DNA of 64,000 nucleotides, from the NCBI GenBank assembly GCA_964551315.1, contig CAZKCM010000016.1:7730-71729 (forward strand). Direction: 5' to 3'. Source of the DNA: Virgifigura sp964551315. GTDB taxonomy: Bacteria > Pseudomonadota > Alphaproteobacteria > Dongiales > Dongiaceae. The translations under genes and the position numbers were made by a program. Every line of letters begins with the position of its first letter. Position 1 is the first letter of the stretch. The notes below the pieces were generated by a model that was not told where the DNA came from, ran no database searches, and saw only the letters and a list, made by a program, of their open reading frames with translations. This document shows positions 53,425 through 61,577 of this stretch, piece after piece.

Positions 53425-54735
53425 TCAGTCTTGGCGACCGGGGACAGGCCGAAGGAACCACAGGAATGCAAGCGCCTGCAGCGCCAGGAGAATCCCCATC
53501 GCCGCGCGATGCGCCACCGCCGGATGACCGCCGTCGGGCCGGGCTGGCCAGAGCTCGATCACCTCACCGACGCCGAACTGAATGAGAAACGCCGAGACGA
53601 AGACGAGGAGATTGAGGGTCGTGTTGACCCGTCCGGCCAGATGGCCCGAGAAGGCCTGCGACAGAATCGCGTAGAAGGCGACGGACACCGTTCCGAACAG
53701 CCCGAAGGCCACCCAAACGACCAGCGAGAACCGTCCGCCAAGGTCCAGCACCAACAGAAGCTGAACCAGCAGGAACAACGCCATCCCGATCCCGATCACC
53801 GTCGGGGGCGACCAGCCGCGGCGGCGCAGGGCATCGATCACGACGCTCGAGAAGAAGAAGCCGACCGCGATGGCGACCGCCAGCCAGACCAAGTGGCGGA
53901 TGACGTCCGGGCGATCGAGCGAGGCCACGGTCTCCAGCCAGGGCGCGGCCCACAGGCCCTGATAGGCGATCCACATGGCCTGAGTCAGCATGGTGACCGG
54001 CGCGAAGCGCCAGAAGACGGCGCTGCGCAGGACCGCGGCGAGCTCTCGCCACAGGCGCGGCCAATCCGCGCGTTCGGCGTGCTGGTCGGGAGACGGTGGT
54101 TCGGGAACCAGGGAATGGACAGCCCCGGCGGCGAACAGCGTCACCGCCCCCAGGCCGAGGAAGACCACCCGCCAGTCGACAACGGCGAGAAGGTGCTCCA
54201 GCGGCGTGGCTGCGATCAACACCCCGAGGCTGCCGATCGTCAGGACGCCGCCGTTGGCGAGGACCAGCCGGCCCGAAGGCCACCAGAGCGTGTTGGCCTT
54301 GAAGGCCGCCATCAGGCAGCAGGACATGCCGAGGCCGGTCAGCGCGCGCCCGGCGGCGAGCCCGGTCATCCCGTCGCTGATGGCGAAGACCGCGGCCCCG
54401 CCTGCCCCGAACAGCAGGAAGGCGGCGACCACCCGGCGCGGACCGAACCGGTCCAGCAGAATTCCGAGGGGCAGCTGCACGGCCGCGAAGGCCAGGAAGT
54501 AGATGCTGGTGACGAAACCGACATCCGCCGCGGACAGGTCCGTGTCGGCGGCAACGGAGGGGGCGGCGACGGCCAGGACGGTCCGGTAGACCTCCTGGAG
54601 CAGGAAGACGGCGGCAAAGGCGACAAACGCGACGACGCCCGGCCAGGTGCGACCGGCAACGGTGGTGACGTGCTGCATCTCGCGTGCGACCGACCACTCC
54701 TGCGGGGCCTCCGCACCCCGCGGCGGCACGCCCAT
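53425..54735 (-). CDS. MFS transporter
   Basis: 436 aa with 12 predicted helices. The A-motif appears as GILLDRFGPRRVVAAFL and DLSAADVGFVTSIYFLAFA precedes it. The C-terminal half is marked by SGHLAGRVNTTLNLLVF. The family resembles nitrate/oxalate-type or general solute MFS; the substrate is not inferable. Start at ATG 54735 is accepted, though methionine 20 is closer to helix 1. Confidence 0.85.
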   Translation of the reverse strand: MGVPPRGAEAPQEWSVAREMQHVTTVAGRTWPGVVAFVAFAAVFLLQEVYRTVLAVAAPSVAADTDLSAADVGFVTSIYFLAFAAVQLPLGILLDRFGPRRVVAAFLLFGAGGAAVFAISDGMTGLAAGRALTGLGMSCCLMAAFKANTLWWPSGRLVLANGGVLTIGSLGVLIAATPLEHLLAVVDWRVVFLGLGAVTLFAAGAVHSLVPEPPSPDQHAERADWPRLWRELAAVLRSAVFWRFAPVTMLTQAMWIAYQGLWAAPWLETVASLDRPDVIRHLVWLAVAIAVGFFFSSVVIDALRRRGWSPPTVIGIGMALFLLVQLLLVLDLGGRFSLVVWVAFGLFGTVSVAFYAILSQAFSGHLAGRVNTTLNLLVFVSAFLIQFGVGEVIELWPARPDGGHPAVAHRAAMGILLALQALAFLWFLRPVPGRQD

Positions 54736-54802
54736 CCCGGATCACGCCATAGAGGCTGCCGCGGTCGAGATCAAGGGGGCAGATGGCAGGGGCGTTTCGC
54801 GA

Positions 54803-55045
54803 TCAGTACTGGACGCGCGAGTAGCGGTTGGTGAACTCCTCGAGGCTGAGAAGGCGCGACTGTGCCGCCACGCCCAGCGGACGCGGCCAGCCGAAGCTGA
54901 CTTCGAATCGAACGTGCGGGATGCCGCGATGATCGCGGCATACGTCCAGGACCTCGACGGTCTCGACCAGGTTTGAGGCATGCGTCCGGCAGAAGCGGCT
55001 GCCGGGTTCCACGGGAGGATTCGACCTGTTGCGTTTGAAGAGCAT
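54803..55045 (-). CDS. Small hypothetical protein (80 aa)
   Basis: MLFKRNRSNPPVEPGSRFCR at the N-terminus; ASNLVETVEVLDVCRDHRGI and PHVRFEVSF in the middle; LSLEEFTNRYSRV at the end. The beta-rich VETVEVL...HVRFEV and terminal L-S-L-x-x-F pattern recur in short alphaproteobacterial proteins of unknown role. Stand-alone, opposite to the aminotransferase gene 200 bp away. Confidence 0.65.
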   Translation of the reverse strand: MLFKRNRSNPPVEPGSRFCRTHASNLVETVEVLDVCRDHRGIPHVRFEVSFGWPRPLGVAAQSRLLSLEEFTNRYSRVQY

Positions 55046-55248
55046 GACAATCCGCTGTGGTAGTGGTCTTGCCCGAAAACGGGCATCGGATCGCCCAACA
55101 TCCTAGAGACATTGCAGCCCGACAATCCAGCCTCAAAAGAACAATCCATCCAAAGTAGGTCTTCCAATGCGCAGGCGGAGAGAGCCGTTGACTTCGAGGG
55201 ATGGCGCCTCGTAGCTTCCGGCGCGATCTGCTCGACGAGGGGAGTTCC

Positions 55249-56580
55249 ATGACCAACGCGTCCGCGCCGTCGCCCTGGCAGCCGGCAAAACTGCCGAAGA
55301 TCGCCTGGGGCAAGGGCGTCTACGTCTACGACACCACCGGGAAGCAGTATATCGACGGCTCGGGCGGCCCGGCGGTGTTTTGCATCGGCCACGGCAACGT
55401 GGAGGTGAACGAGGCCATCAAGGCACAGCTCGACCGCGTCGCTCACGGCTATCGCTACACCTTCACGAGCGACCCGCTGGAGGAGTTGACGGCGATCGTT
55501 GCCGAGCGATCGGGCGGGGGCCTGACGCGGATGGTCTTCGTCTCCAGCGGGTCCGAAGCGGTCGAGTCCTGTCTCAAGCTCGCGCTGCAGTACCACAGCG
55601 CACGCGGGGAAACGGCACGCCGCCGGTTCATTTCGCGGCAGCGCTCATGGCACGGCAACACGCTCGGCGCGCTCGCCATATCCGGTTTCCGCGAGCGGCG
55701 GGAGCCGTTCGAAGGCGCGCTGGTCGAGGCGAGCCTGCTGTCGCCCGTCAACGCCTATCGGCCGCCGGCCGGCGTCGCCCCCGACGAGGTCGCCGCCGCC
55801 TGCGCCGACGAGCTGGAACGGGAGATCCTGCGGCTGGGGCCGGAGCGTGTCGCCGCCTTCGTCTTCGAGCCCGTGGTCGGCGCCGCCGGGGGCGCGGTTC
55901 CGGCGCCGCCCGGCTACGCCCGGCGCGTGCGCGATATCTGCGACCGCTACGGCGTCCTGATGATCGCCGACGAGGTCATGTGCGGCGCCGGCCGGTGCGG
56001 CACCTGGCGCGCGCTGGCCCATGACGGGGTGGAACCCGACCTGATGGCGGTTGCCAAGGGCCTGGCCGGCGGCTATCTGCCGCTCGGCGTCGCCGTGTAT
56101 CACGAACGGCTGGCCGGGCCGCTTTACGAGCGGCACGGAGGGCCGCTTACCGGCCACACCTTCACGGGCCACACCGCGGCCTGCGCCGCCGGCGTGGCCG
56201 TGCAGCGGATCGTCGAGCGCGACGGGCTGGTCGAGAAATGCGCCCGCGACGGGGAATACCTGTCGGCGGCGCTGAAGGAACGACTGGGCGAGCGCGCCTA
56301 TGTCGGCGACATTCGGGGCCGCGGGCTGTTCATCGGCATCGAACTGGTCGCGGACCGCGAGCGGAAGGAACCGTTCGATCCGTCCCTGCGGCTCTTCGCC
56401 CGGGTTCGCGATCAGGCCTTCGCCAACGGCCTGATCTGCTATCCGACGGGCGGCAATGTGGATGGGGTCCGAGGCGACCAGATCATCCTGTCGCCGCCCT
56501 TCATCGCGACCCGAGCGGAACTGGACGAGATCGTCGACAAGCTGGCGAACAGCTTGACGCAAGTGATGGACCGGTTGTAG
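55249..56580 (+). CDS. Class III (PLP-dependent) aminotransferase
   Basis: 443 aa from ATG 55249 (GAGGGGAG upstream). VYVYDTTGKQYIDGSGGPAV, FVSSGSEAVESCLKLAL, RQRSWHGNTLGALAISG, ADEVMCGAGR (cofactor Asp) and AVAKGLAGGYLPLG with Lys270 are all in place. Class III enzymes use amino donors distal to the carboxylate, such as putrescine, ornithine or beta-alanine. Proximity to potDBCA makes a polyamine or diamine donor attractive but unproven. Confidence 0.9.
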   Translation: MTNASAPSPWQPAKLPKIAWGKGVYVYDTTGKQYIDGSGGPAVFCIGHGNVEVNEAIKAQLDRVAHGYRYTFTSDPLEELTAIVAERSGGGLTRMVFVSSGSEAVESCLKLALQYHSARGETARRRFISRQRSWHGNTLGALAISGFRERREPFEGALVEASLLSPVNAYRPPAGVAPDEVAAACADELEREILRLGPERVAAFVFEPVVGAAGGAVPAPPGYARRVRDICDRYGVLMIADEVMCGAGRCGTWRALAHDGVEPDLMAVAKGLAGGYLPLGVAVYHERLAGPLYERHGGPLTGHTFTGHTAACAAGVAVQRIVERDGLVEKCARDGEYLSAALKERLGERAYVGDIRGRGLFIGIELVADRERKEPFDPSLRLFARVRDQAFANGLICYPTGGNVDGVRGDQIILSPPFIATRAELDEIVDKLANSLTQVMDRL

Positions 56581-56761
56581 GCCGGCCGCCAGAGGCCATC
56601 GAAAGGGCAGGTCGAAGGGGAATCGCGACCCTGTCCATACCTCTTCCGCGTCGCGCTCGGCATCGCCTTTCGGTGCCGGCCGAGGGATGACCTGCGACGA
56701 GGCTGCCCATGTGGCCGCGGGCGTCACGCGGCGCCAGTGGTGCGGCCGTCAGCGGCCACGA

Positions 56762-56785
56762 GAAAGGCCCGGCCGAAGCCGGGCC
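56762..56785 (-). terminator. Terminator-like hairpin after nuclease fragment
   Basis: On the minus strand GGCCCGGC-ttcg-GCCGGGCC, a perfect 8-bp stem closed by a stable TTCG tetraloop, followed by TTTCTC. It ends any leftward transcript 11 bp past the fragment stop. Confidence 0.7.
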
Positions 56786-56796
56786 GTGGTGCCGGT

Positions 56797-56877
56797 TCAC
56801 AATTCATTCGCCGGCACGCCGATGCCGTGACGCCGGATGCGCTGACCGCGGATCTCGAACCTGTTGCCGTCGATCAC
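56797..56877 (-). pseudogene. Remnant of a thermonuclease-like (SNase) gene
   Basis: A GTG-initiated 26-codon frame reads VIDGNRFEIRGQRIRRHG then IGVPANEL. This matches the opening strand of secreted SNase-type nucleases (VIDGDTLEIRGQRIRLHGIDAPE-like), but the key Asp of VDGD is Asn and a stop follows within the first motif. Upstream and downstream parts are missing, so it looks decayed. Based on one motif only. Confidence 0.4.
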
Positions 56878-56977
56878 GGCGGCTTATCCGATGATCTGCG
56901 CTTCAGCCGGGGAGAAGATGACGGGAACTAAGACGAACGTAAGAAGAAATAGTTTAACCTATTAATGTCGCCCCAGA

Positions 56978-57661
56978 TCATAAAACACGAACCCAGATCA
57001 GATTCTCGTAATCGAAGAGATAATTTCCGTCGGTAATTTCGTGCATAGCCGCCCGCTCGTGCATCTGCTTTTCCAACCACATATCTTCGGGCATTGTTCC
57101 GCGATAGGTTTTGTGCCTTGCGGTCTTACAGGATACCTGGCGCTCGAAATGCGCCGCAAAGCGACCGATGACGTCGACGGTCCCAGGAATGGCATCGTAC
57201 GCCTCGTCAACCTGCTCCGGCGTCAATCCTTGAGGGAATACGAAGGTCAAGCGAGTCGATGTATCATCATGTGCGAGGGCGAGCTTTAGCGGAGGCGACA
57301 TCTTCGTTTGGCGAGGTTCTCGCTCGGATTCTATGCTCGATTCATTGGTGTCCGACGGCCTTAACGTTGGCTCCCGTCGGGGCCCTCGCCAATAGACGGG
57401 CGTCTGATTTGCAGCTTCATAGGCTGATATGATCCACGCCTTGAGGCCATTATACAGATCCTTTCCGGCCTCTTGTAGAAACCCAGCCGATACTCCGGCG
57501 AGTGCGACGCCTATTATGGCCGGAAGAGCGAATTCGACAATTGCTTGCGGTCCAGGATCACGGCCGGTCATTTTCGCTTGGGGGTCAATCTTTAGGAGAT
57601 CTGCCCGCAACGCTTCGGTTACAGCTTCATCGAGCTCCGGAATATAAGTTACCGTGATCAC
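56978..57661 (-). CDS. Orphan hypothetical protein with membrane segment
   Basis: 227 aa from GTG 57661. A helix-rich N-terminus (ELDEAVTEALRADLLKIDPQ) leads to one hydrophobic segment (ALPAIIGVALAGVSAGFL), an acidic Ser/Glu linker, and a C-terminal domain rich in His, Met and Lys. Codon use and base composition are clearly AT-richer than the neighbours, suggesting recent acquisition. No family recognised. Confidence 0.6.
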   Translation of the reverse strand: MITVTYIPELDEAVTEALRADLLKIDPQAKMTGRDPGPQAIVEFALPAIIGVALAGVSAGFLQEAGKDLYNGLKAWIISAYEAANQTPVYWRGPRREPTLRPSDTNESSIESEREPRQTKMSPPLKLALAHDDTSTRLTFVFPQGLTPEQVDEAYDAIPGTVDVIGRFAAHFERQVSCKTARHKTYRGTMPEDMWLEKQMHERAAMHEITDGNYLFDYENLIWVRVL

Positions 57662-58163
57662 CCGTAACCTCCGTCCCCTCCCCTAATCCCTTACAGCAGC
57701 GAACAGCATTGAACTCGTAAGCACCGGACCCGCTGGGCTGTAGCCTGTGCAGTGTATGGCCGACAGCGATTGAGGGCCACCATCTGAGGAAGCCCCGCCT
57801 GCATGGCAGGACGATGTGCGATCGGCGAGGCCGTATCGGTCGGCCGATTCCGGACAAGATCTCCCTGTGCCGCCGTTGCCAATAGATTGCTTCTCATCTT
57901 TTTTCTCCGATACCCAGGTTCCGTACGAAGCCGGCAAGAAATCCCTCACCAGTCGGTCCGGGCCTTTCGCGCCTTGGTTCGGTTGGGTTCGATCGGCTTC
58001 TCGACAGGACCCGCGGCCATTGGTTTCCTCGCGGGGGCGGGCTTCTTCGGCACCGGCGGAGGCAAGGCTCCGCAAATCTTTGTATTGCCGTGCGTCCGCG
58101 CCGGCGCGGCGGGATCGCCGAACCGCTCGCAATCAACGCAAGGACGGCCCCTGGAGGACCTTT
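57662..58163. other. Gap before VpsR-like activator gene
   Basis: About 500 bp. On the minus strand a 100-codon open frame (57946-58248) encodes RPCVDCERFGDP and NTKICGALPPPVPKKP but has no usable start codon, so it is probably a fragment of a small Cys-rich protein. The rest carries no gene I can support. Confidence 0.4.
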
Positions 58164-59657
58164 CTACGGGCCGGTCGGTTGGGGGCCCGGGCCGGTCGGT
58201 TGCGGGGCCATGCCCTGCTGGCGTTGCCGGTCGCCGGGACGGGCCGGCGGCTCAATGGCGTATTTCTCCATGAGCCGGTAGAAGGTGACGCGCGAAACCC
58301 CGAGTTCCGCCGCCGCCCGCTTGATGTTGGAGGCGTTCACCCGCAAGGCCTCGCGCATCAGCTTTTCTTCCAGCTGCTGCTTGGCCGTGGCGAGATCGGG
58401 AATCACGGGCCGGTCGCAGGCGGCCTCGCGGAAGGTCAGGTGCGACGCCTTGATCCAGCGGCCATCGGCCATTACGACCGCGCGGCGGATCGTACCGATC
58501 AGCTCGCGAACGTTGCCGGGCCATCGATAGCGCTGAATCTTCCGGAGGGCCTCGGCATCGAATCCGAGCTTGGGCATCTTCAGCTCGGCCGAAATCGTCC
58601 GCAGGAAATAGGTCGCCAGCAGCTCGATGTCGTCGCCCCGGTCGCGCAGCGCCGGCATGTGGATGGTCAGGACGTTGAGCCGGTAGTACAGGTCCTCGCG
58701 GAAGCGGCCGGCCCGCATCGATTCCTCGAGATCGACATTGGTCGCGGCGATCACGCGGCAATCCACGCGAATCGACCGCGTGGCGCCAAGCCGTTCGATG
58801 GTCTTGTGCTGGAGGAAGCGCAGGAGGTGCCCCTGGACCGTCAACGGGAGGTCGCCGATCTCGTCGAGGAACAGGGTTCCGCCATTGGCCGCCTCTATGC
58901 GACCGATCTTCTGCTTGATGGCGCCGGTGAAGGCGCCGCGCTCATAACCGAACAGTTCGGACTCGATGATGCTGGTCGGAAGGCCGGCGCAGTTAATCGA
59001 GATGAACGGGCCCTTGGCAAAGCTCGAGCGTTCGTGGATCGCCTGCGCCGCCAATTCCTTTCCCGTTCCCGTTTCTCCGGTGATCAGGACCGGGGCGTCG
59101 ACCTCCGCGAACTTGCGGATCGCGTCAAAGACAGCCTTGATCGCCGGACTCGCGCCCACGATGTGGGTTCCCCGTCCGTCCGCCGGATCCGGAACGATGT
59201 CCGCGCGGTCGGCCCGGCGTTCGAGCGCCACGAGGCCGCCGATATGGCCAAGCATGAAGGACAGCCGTTCGCGATCGACCGGCAAGGTATGGAAGTCGAA
59301 AATGAGGCCGTTGTTGACCATCGAGGCGAGCAGGCCGGAACGCGCCGCTTCGGGCCCGACCAGCGCAATCAGGCGCAGCCTCGGGAAACTTTCCGCGAGC
59401 TGCGCGGTGGCGCGCAGGGTCGGCTGCGTGATCCGATCACCGAAGTGAAGGAGGCCCGCAACCGGCCGATGAACGGCCGCCGCACGGGTTGCGGCCGCGA
59501 CCGAGTCGCAGGCGATGACGCGTGCCGGCAGACGGCCGAGCAACGCTCGCGCCGCGCCCTGGTCCGTTTCCGACGCGCCGAGCTGAACCAGCAAGACCGA
59601 TAACGGGCCGTCCAGCCGCAGTGCGTCGCCTCCCTCTCGGCTCTCAGCGCAATTCAT
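58164..59657 (-). CDS. VpsR-like sigma-54-dependent transcriptional activator
   Basis: 497 aa. The N-terminal receiver-like domain lacks the usual phospho-Asp pattern and contains FDFHTLPVD (121-129), a VpsR/BerB-type signature. The AAA+ core has GETGTGKE (194-201), GAFTGA (241-246, sigma-54 contact) and TLFLDEIG (261-268), and the C-terminus carries a Fis-type helix (NIKRAAAELGVSRVTFYRL). A Gly/Pro/Gln/Thr tail (PQPTGPGPQPTGP) ends it. VpsR-type activators bind c-di-GMP and control biofilm matrix genes in other bacteria. It is transcribed toward the same side as the Fap-like cluster and probably regulates it. Confidence 0.85.
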   Translation of the reverse strand: MNCAESREGGDALRLDGPLSVLLVQLGASETDQGAARALLGRLPARVIACDSVAAATRAAAVHRPVAGLLHFGDRITQPTLRATAQLAESFPRLRLIALVGPEAARSGLLASMVNNGLIFDFHTLPVDRERLSFMLGHIGGLVALERRADRADIVPDPADGRGTHIVGASPAIKAVFDAIRKFAEVDAPVLITGETGTGKELAAQAIHERSSFAKGPFISINCAGLPTSIIESELFGYERGAFTGAIKQKIGRIEAANGGTLFLDEIGDLPLTVQGHLLRFLQHKTIERLGATRSIRVDCRVIAATNVDLEESMRAGRFREDLYYRLNVLTIHMPALRDRGDDIELLATYFLRTISAELKMPKLGFDAEALRKIQRYRWPGNVRELIGTIRRAVVMADGRWIKASHLTFREAACDRPVIPDLATAKQQLEEKLMREALRVNASNIKRAAAELGVSRVTFYRLMEKYAIEPPARPGDRQRQQGMAPQPTGPGPQPTGP

Positions 59658-59723
59658 GATTGCCCCGCGTCGGGATGGCCAGGATCTGCGCAGTCCTTGC
59701 CCTAGTGCTGCTTATCTCACAGC

Positions 59724-59734
59724 ATAGGCCGCAA
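59724..59734 (+). repeat. ATANGCYGCAA iterated motif, copy 1
   Basis: ATAGGCCGCAA, within the larger ACAGCATAGGCCGCAAAT segment that recurs at 59792 with three changes. Confidence 0.45.
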
Positions 59735-59796
59735 ATGAGGTCGATAACCTAGGTTAAGATGCGTATTTCTGCTCTGCCGTTGCAGGGTTCGACAGC

Positions 59797-59807
59797 ATAA
59801 GCTGCAA
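59797..59807 (+). repeat. ATANGCYGCAA iterated motif, copy 2
   Basis: ATAAGCTGCAA, overlapping the 7-bp-arm inverted repeat at 59799-59818. Confidence 0.45.
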
Positions 59808-59863
59808 TTTCGCAGCTTCATGACAGGAATAGCGCCAACGAATTCATCACATTGGCCGTCACG

Positions 59864-59874
59864 ATACGCCGCAA
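59864..59874 (+). repeat. ATANGCYGCAA iterated motif, copy 3
   Basis: ATACGCCGCAA. Confidence 0.4.
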
Positions 59875-60041
59875 GAGGTTGGACTCCGGCGGCGCGCATG
59901 TAAGCGGCTCGGCTTTATGCGAATGATTCTTGGCGTGAGAACAGAAAGATTCGCGTTCTTGAGCCGGCCGCCCCAGCGGCATGGCCCCGAACGCGAACGC
60001 CGTAAGTAATGGCAAATCCAGAAGGGGATCCGCGCCGCCAT

Positions 60042-60052
60042 ATACGCCGCAA
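60042..60052 (+). repeat. ATANGCYGCAA iterated motif, copy 4
   Basis: ATACGCCGCAA, identical to copy 3, nearest to the barrel gene. Confidence 0.4.
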
Positions 60053-60214
60053 AACGGCCGCATTTCGCCCAATGTACATGCCTGTTGCGCCGAACATTTC
60101 TCGTGTGCGGCGATCAGACTTATCCCGCCCGTTCGTCTTCATGGGATGGCGGCAACGAGAGCCGAGGAGAGCATCGAGATGCTCTCCACCGTGCCGCAGC
60201 AGAAGAACGCCGCA

Positions 60215-61546
60215 TCAGAAGAGGTTGAAGCGAATGGGCACGCGCAGCGTCGTCCGGAAGTCCGTCGCGTCCTCGGTGACGCCGAAGCCGGTGTTCAGGT
60301 TCAGGCCGACATTGTCGCTCAATTGGTAGGACCAGCCGAGCAGAAGCGAGCCGATCTTGAGCTCCTCGCTCTCGACCTCCACCCCATTCCGTTCCTGGGT
60401 GGTCTTAAGGACATAATCGTATTCGAAGCCGAAGCTGAAGGACGTCCGTTCGTTCAGACTGATCCCCATACCGAAGGTGGTGTTGATCGAATCGCCGGGA
60501 TCCACCTCCCCGATCTCGACGCCGGCGATCGTCTTGTCGATGTCGCGCTTGATGTTCCAGGTGTAGCCCAGATTGGCGAAGAACACCGCGGGATCAGAGG
60601 GAAAGATCGCGGTGATGCTCGGCTGGATGCCCCAGAAACCCGAACCGGTGGCAAGCTCCTGCGCGATACCGAACTCATCGACATCGACGTCGAAGGGGCC
60701 CTCGCCCGTGTCGGTCTTGACCCGAAGATTGCCGACGAAATACGGCCAGCCGCCCATCCCATCGTTGATCTGGTAATGCGCCGCGATCTCGATGTCCCCC
60801 AGGCCATGGCTGCTCGTCGACTCCGTGATCGTCGGCTGGTCGGTGATACTGACCAGCACGTTCTCGACCCGGTCGTCGCGATAGAGATAGGGAATCCGCG
60901 CCTCGAGCTCGAGCCGGTTGGTGATGCCCAGCCGGGCCGCCAGCGCCGCTTGGAGCGTTTCGCGGTCCGCATCGGTGGCCTCGATCAGGCCGATCAGGAC
61001 GGTATCGACGACCTCGAATCCCTGAAAGAAGAAGCGGTTGGTCGAGGAGTGCGCGTATTCGATCTGCGGCTCCAGGACCAGTTGTCCCCGCCGCGTCAGA
61101 ACGCCGCCCTGTTCAGGGATGATGGAGATCTCGGGCCGCTCCTCCTCCGGCGCCGCGCCGACCGCCCCGGAGGCCGGCTCATTCTGCGCCCGCATGACCG
61201 GCGGCACCGGGGGAGCGCTCGGCGCCGCAGCGCGACCGAGATTGTAGGCAACCGGCGCCAAGGACGGCGGCTGAGGCAGACCCATCTGCGCCCTCAAGGC
61301 GTTGAGCTGATCCTGCTGTTCGGCGAGGACGCGCTGCTGCTCGGCCAAGGCCTGTTCCTGGGCCGCCAGCTTCTTCCGCTGCTGCTCGATCTCCTCCGCA
61401 AGCCTTCGAATGTCTTCCGGGGTGAAGGCGGGAAGATCCTCGGCGAGACTCATCCCGCCGGCCATCCCCCAGAACATGCCCGACAGGACGACGGCGCGGA
61501 CGAGCGACCGGCCGCGGACGCGGCCGCGCGTGCGGCAGATGGTCAT
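60215..61546 (-). CDS. FapF-like outer-membrane beta-barrel with N-terminal coiled coil
   Basis: 443 aa. A Sec signal peptide ends about residue 35 (MSLAEDLP). Residues 45-90 form a clear Gln/Glu/Leu coiled coil (EEIEQQRKKLAAQEQALAEQ and on), then a Pro/Ala linker. From about 135 on alternating strands (LVLEPQIEYAHSS, LELEARIPYLYRDD, SFGFEYDYVLK) end in the outer-membrane terminal signature with a final Phe (RVPIRFNLF). Periplasmic coiled coil plus C-terminal barrel is the layout of FapF, the Fap amyloid export pore. It is the last gene of the leftward cluster. Confidence 0.75.
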   Translation of the reverse strand: MTICRTRGRVRGRSLVRAVVLSGMFWGMAGGMSLAEDLPAFTPEDIRRLAEEIEQQRKKLAAQEQALAEQQRVLAEQQDQLNALRAQMGLPQPPSLAPVAYNLGRAAAPSAPPVPPVMRAQNEPASGAVGAAPEEERPEISIIPEQGGVLTRRGQLVLEPQIEYAHSSTNRFFFQGFEVVDTVLIGLIEATDADRETLQAALAARLGITNRLELEARIPYLYRDDRVENVLVSITDQPTITESTSSHGLGDIEIAAHYQINDGMGGWPYFVGNLRVKTDTGEGPFDVDVDEFGIAQELATGSGFWGIQPSITAIFPSDPAVFFANLGYTWNIKRDIDKTIAGVEIGEVDPGDSINTTFGMGISLNERTSFSFGFEYDYVLKTTQERNGVEVESEELKIGSLLLGWSYQLSDNVGLNLNTGFGVTEDATDFRTTLRVPIRFNLF

Positions 61547-61577
61547 GATTCACATCCCCCCTGACTGCATGAATGTT

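Larger units (their letters stand above)
56581..56977. other. Sparse region with nuclease fragment and hairpin
   Basis: About 400 bp. Contains only a short nuclease-like remnant with a hairpin terminator (see next entries). No intact gene. Confidence 0.5.
59658..60214. other. Regulatory region of the VpsR-like gene with iterated motif
   Basis: 557 bp without a credible gene. Four copies of ATANGCYGCAA occur in the same orientation (59724, 59797, 59864, 60042), and an inverted repeat AAGCTGC-aatttc-GCAGCTT spans 59799-59818. The first two copies lie in an 18-bp direct repeat 73 bp apart. No sigma-54 box was found for the minus strand. Confidence 0.55.

Noticed and set aside
57816..59603. Plus-strand 595-codon frame over the VpsR-like gene
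   Set aside because: Shadow; GAFTGA and Walker motifs are on the minus strand.
59803..59814. TGC-N6-GCA match (TGCAATTTCGCA) near the VpsR-like gene
   Set aside because: The pattern has 12 fixed/free positions and is expected about 15 times by chance in 64 kb; no paired site 52 bp away.
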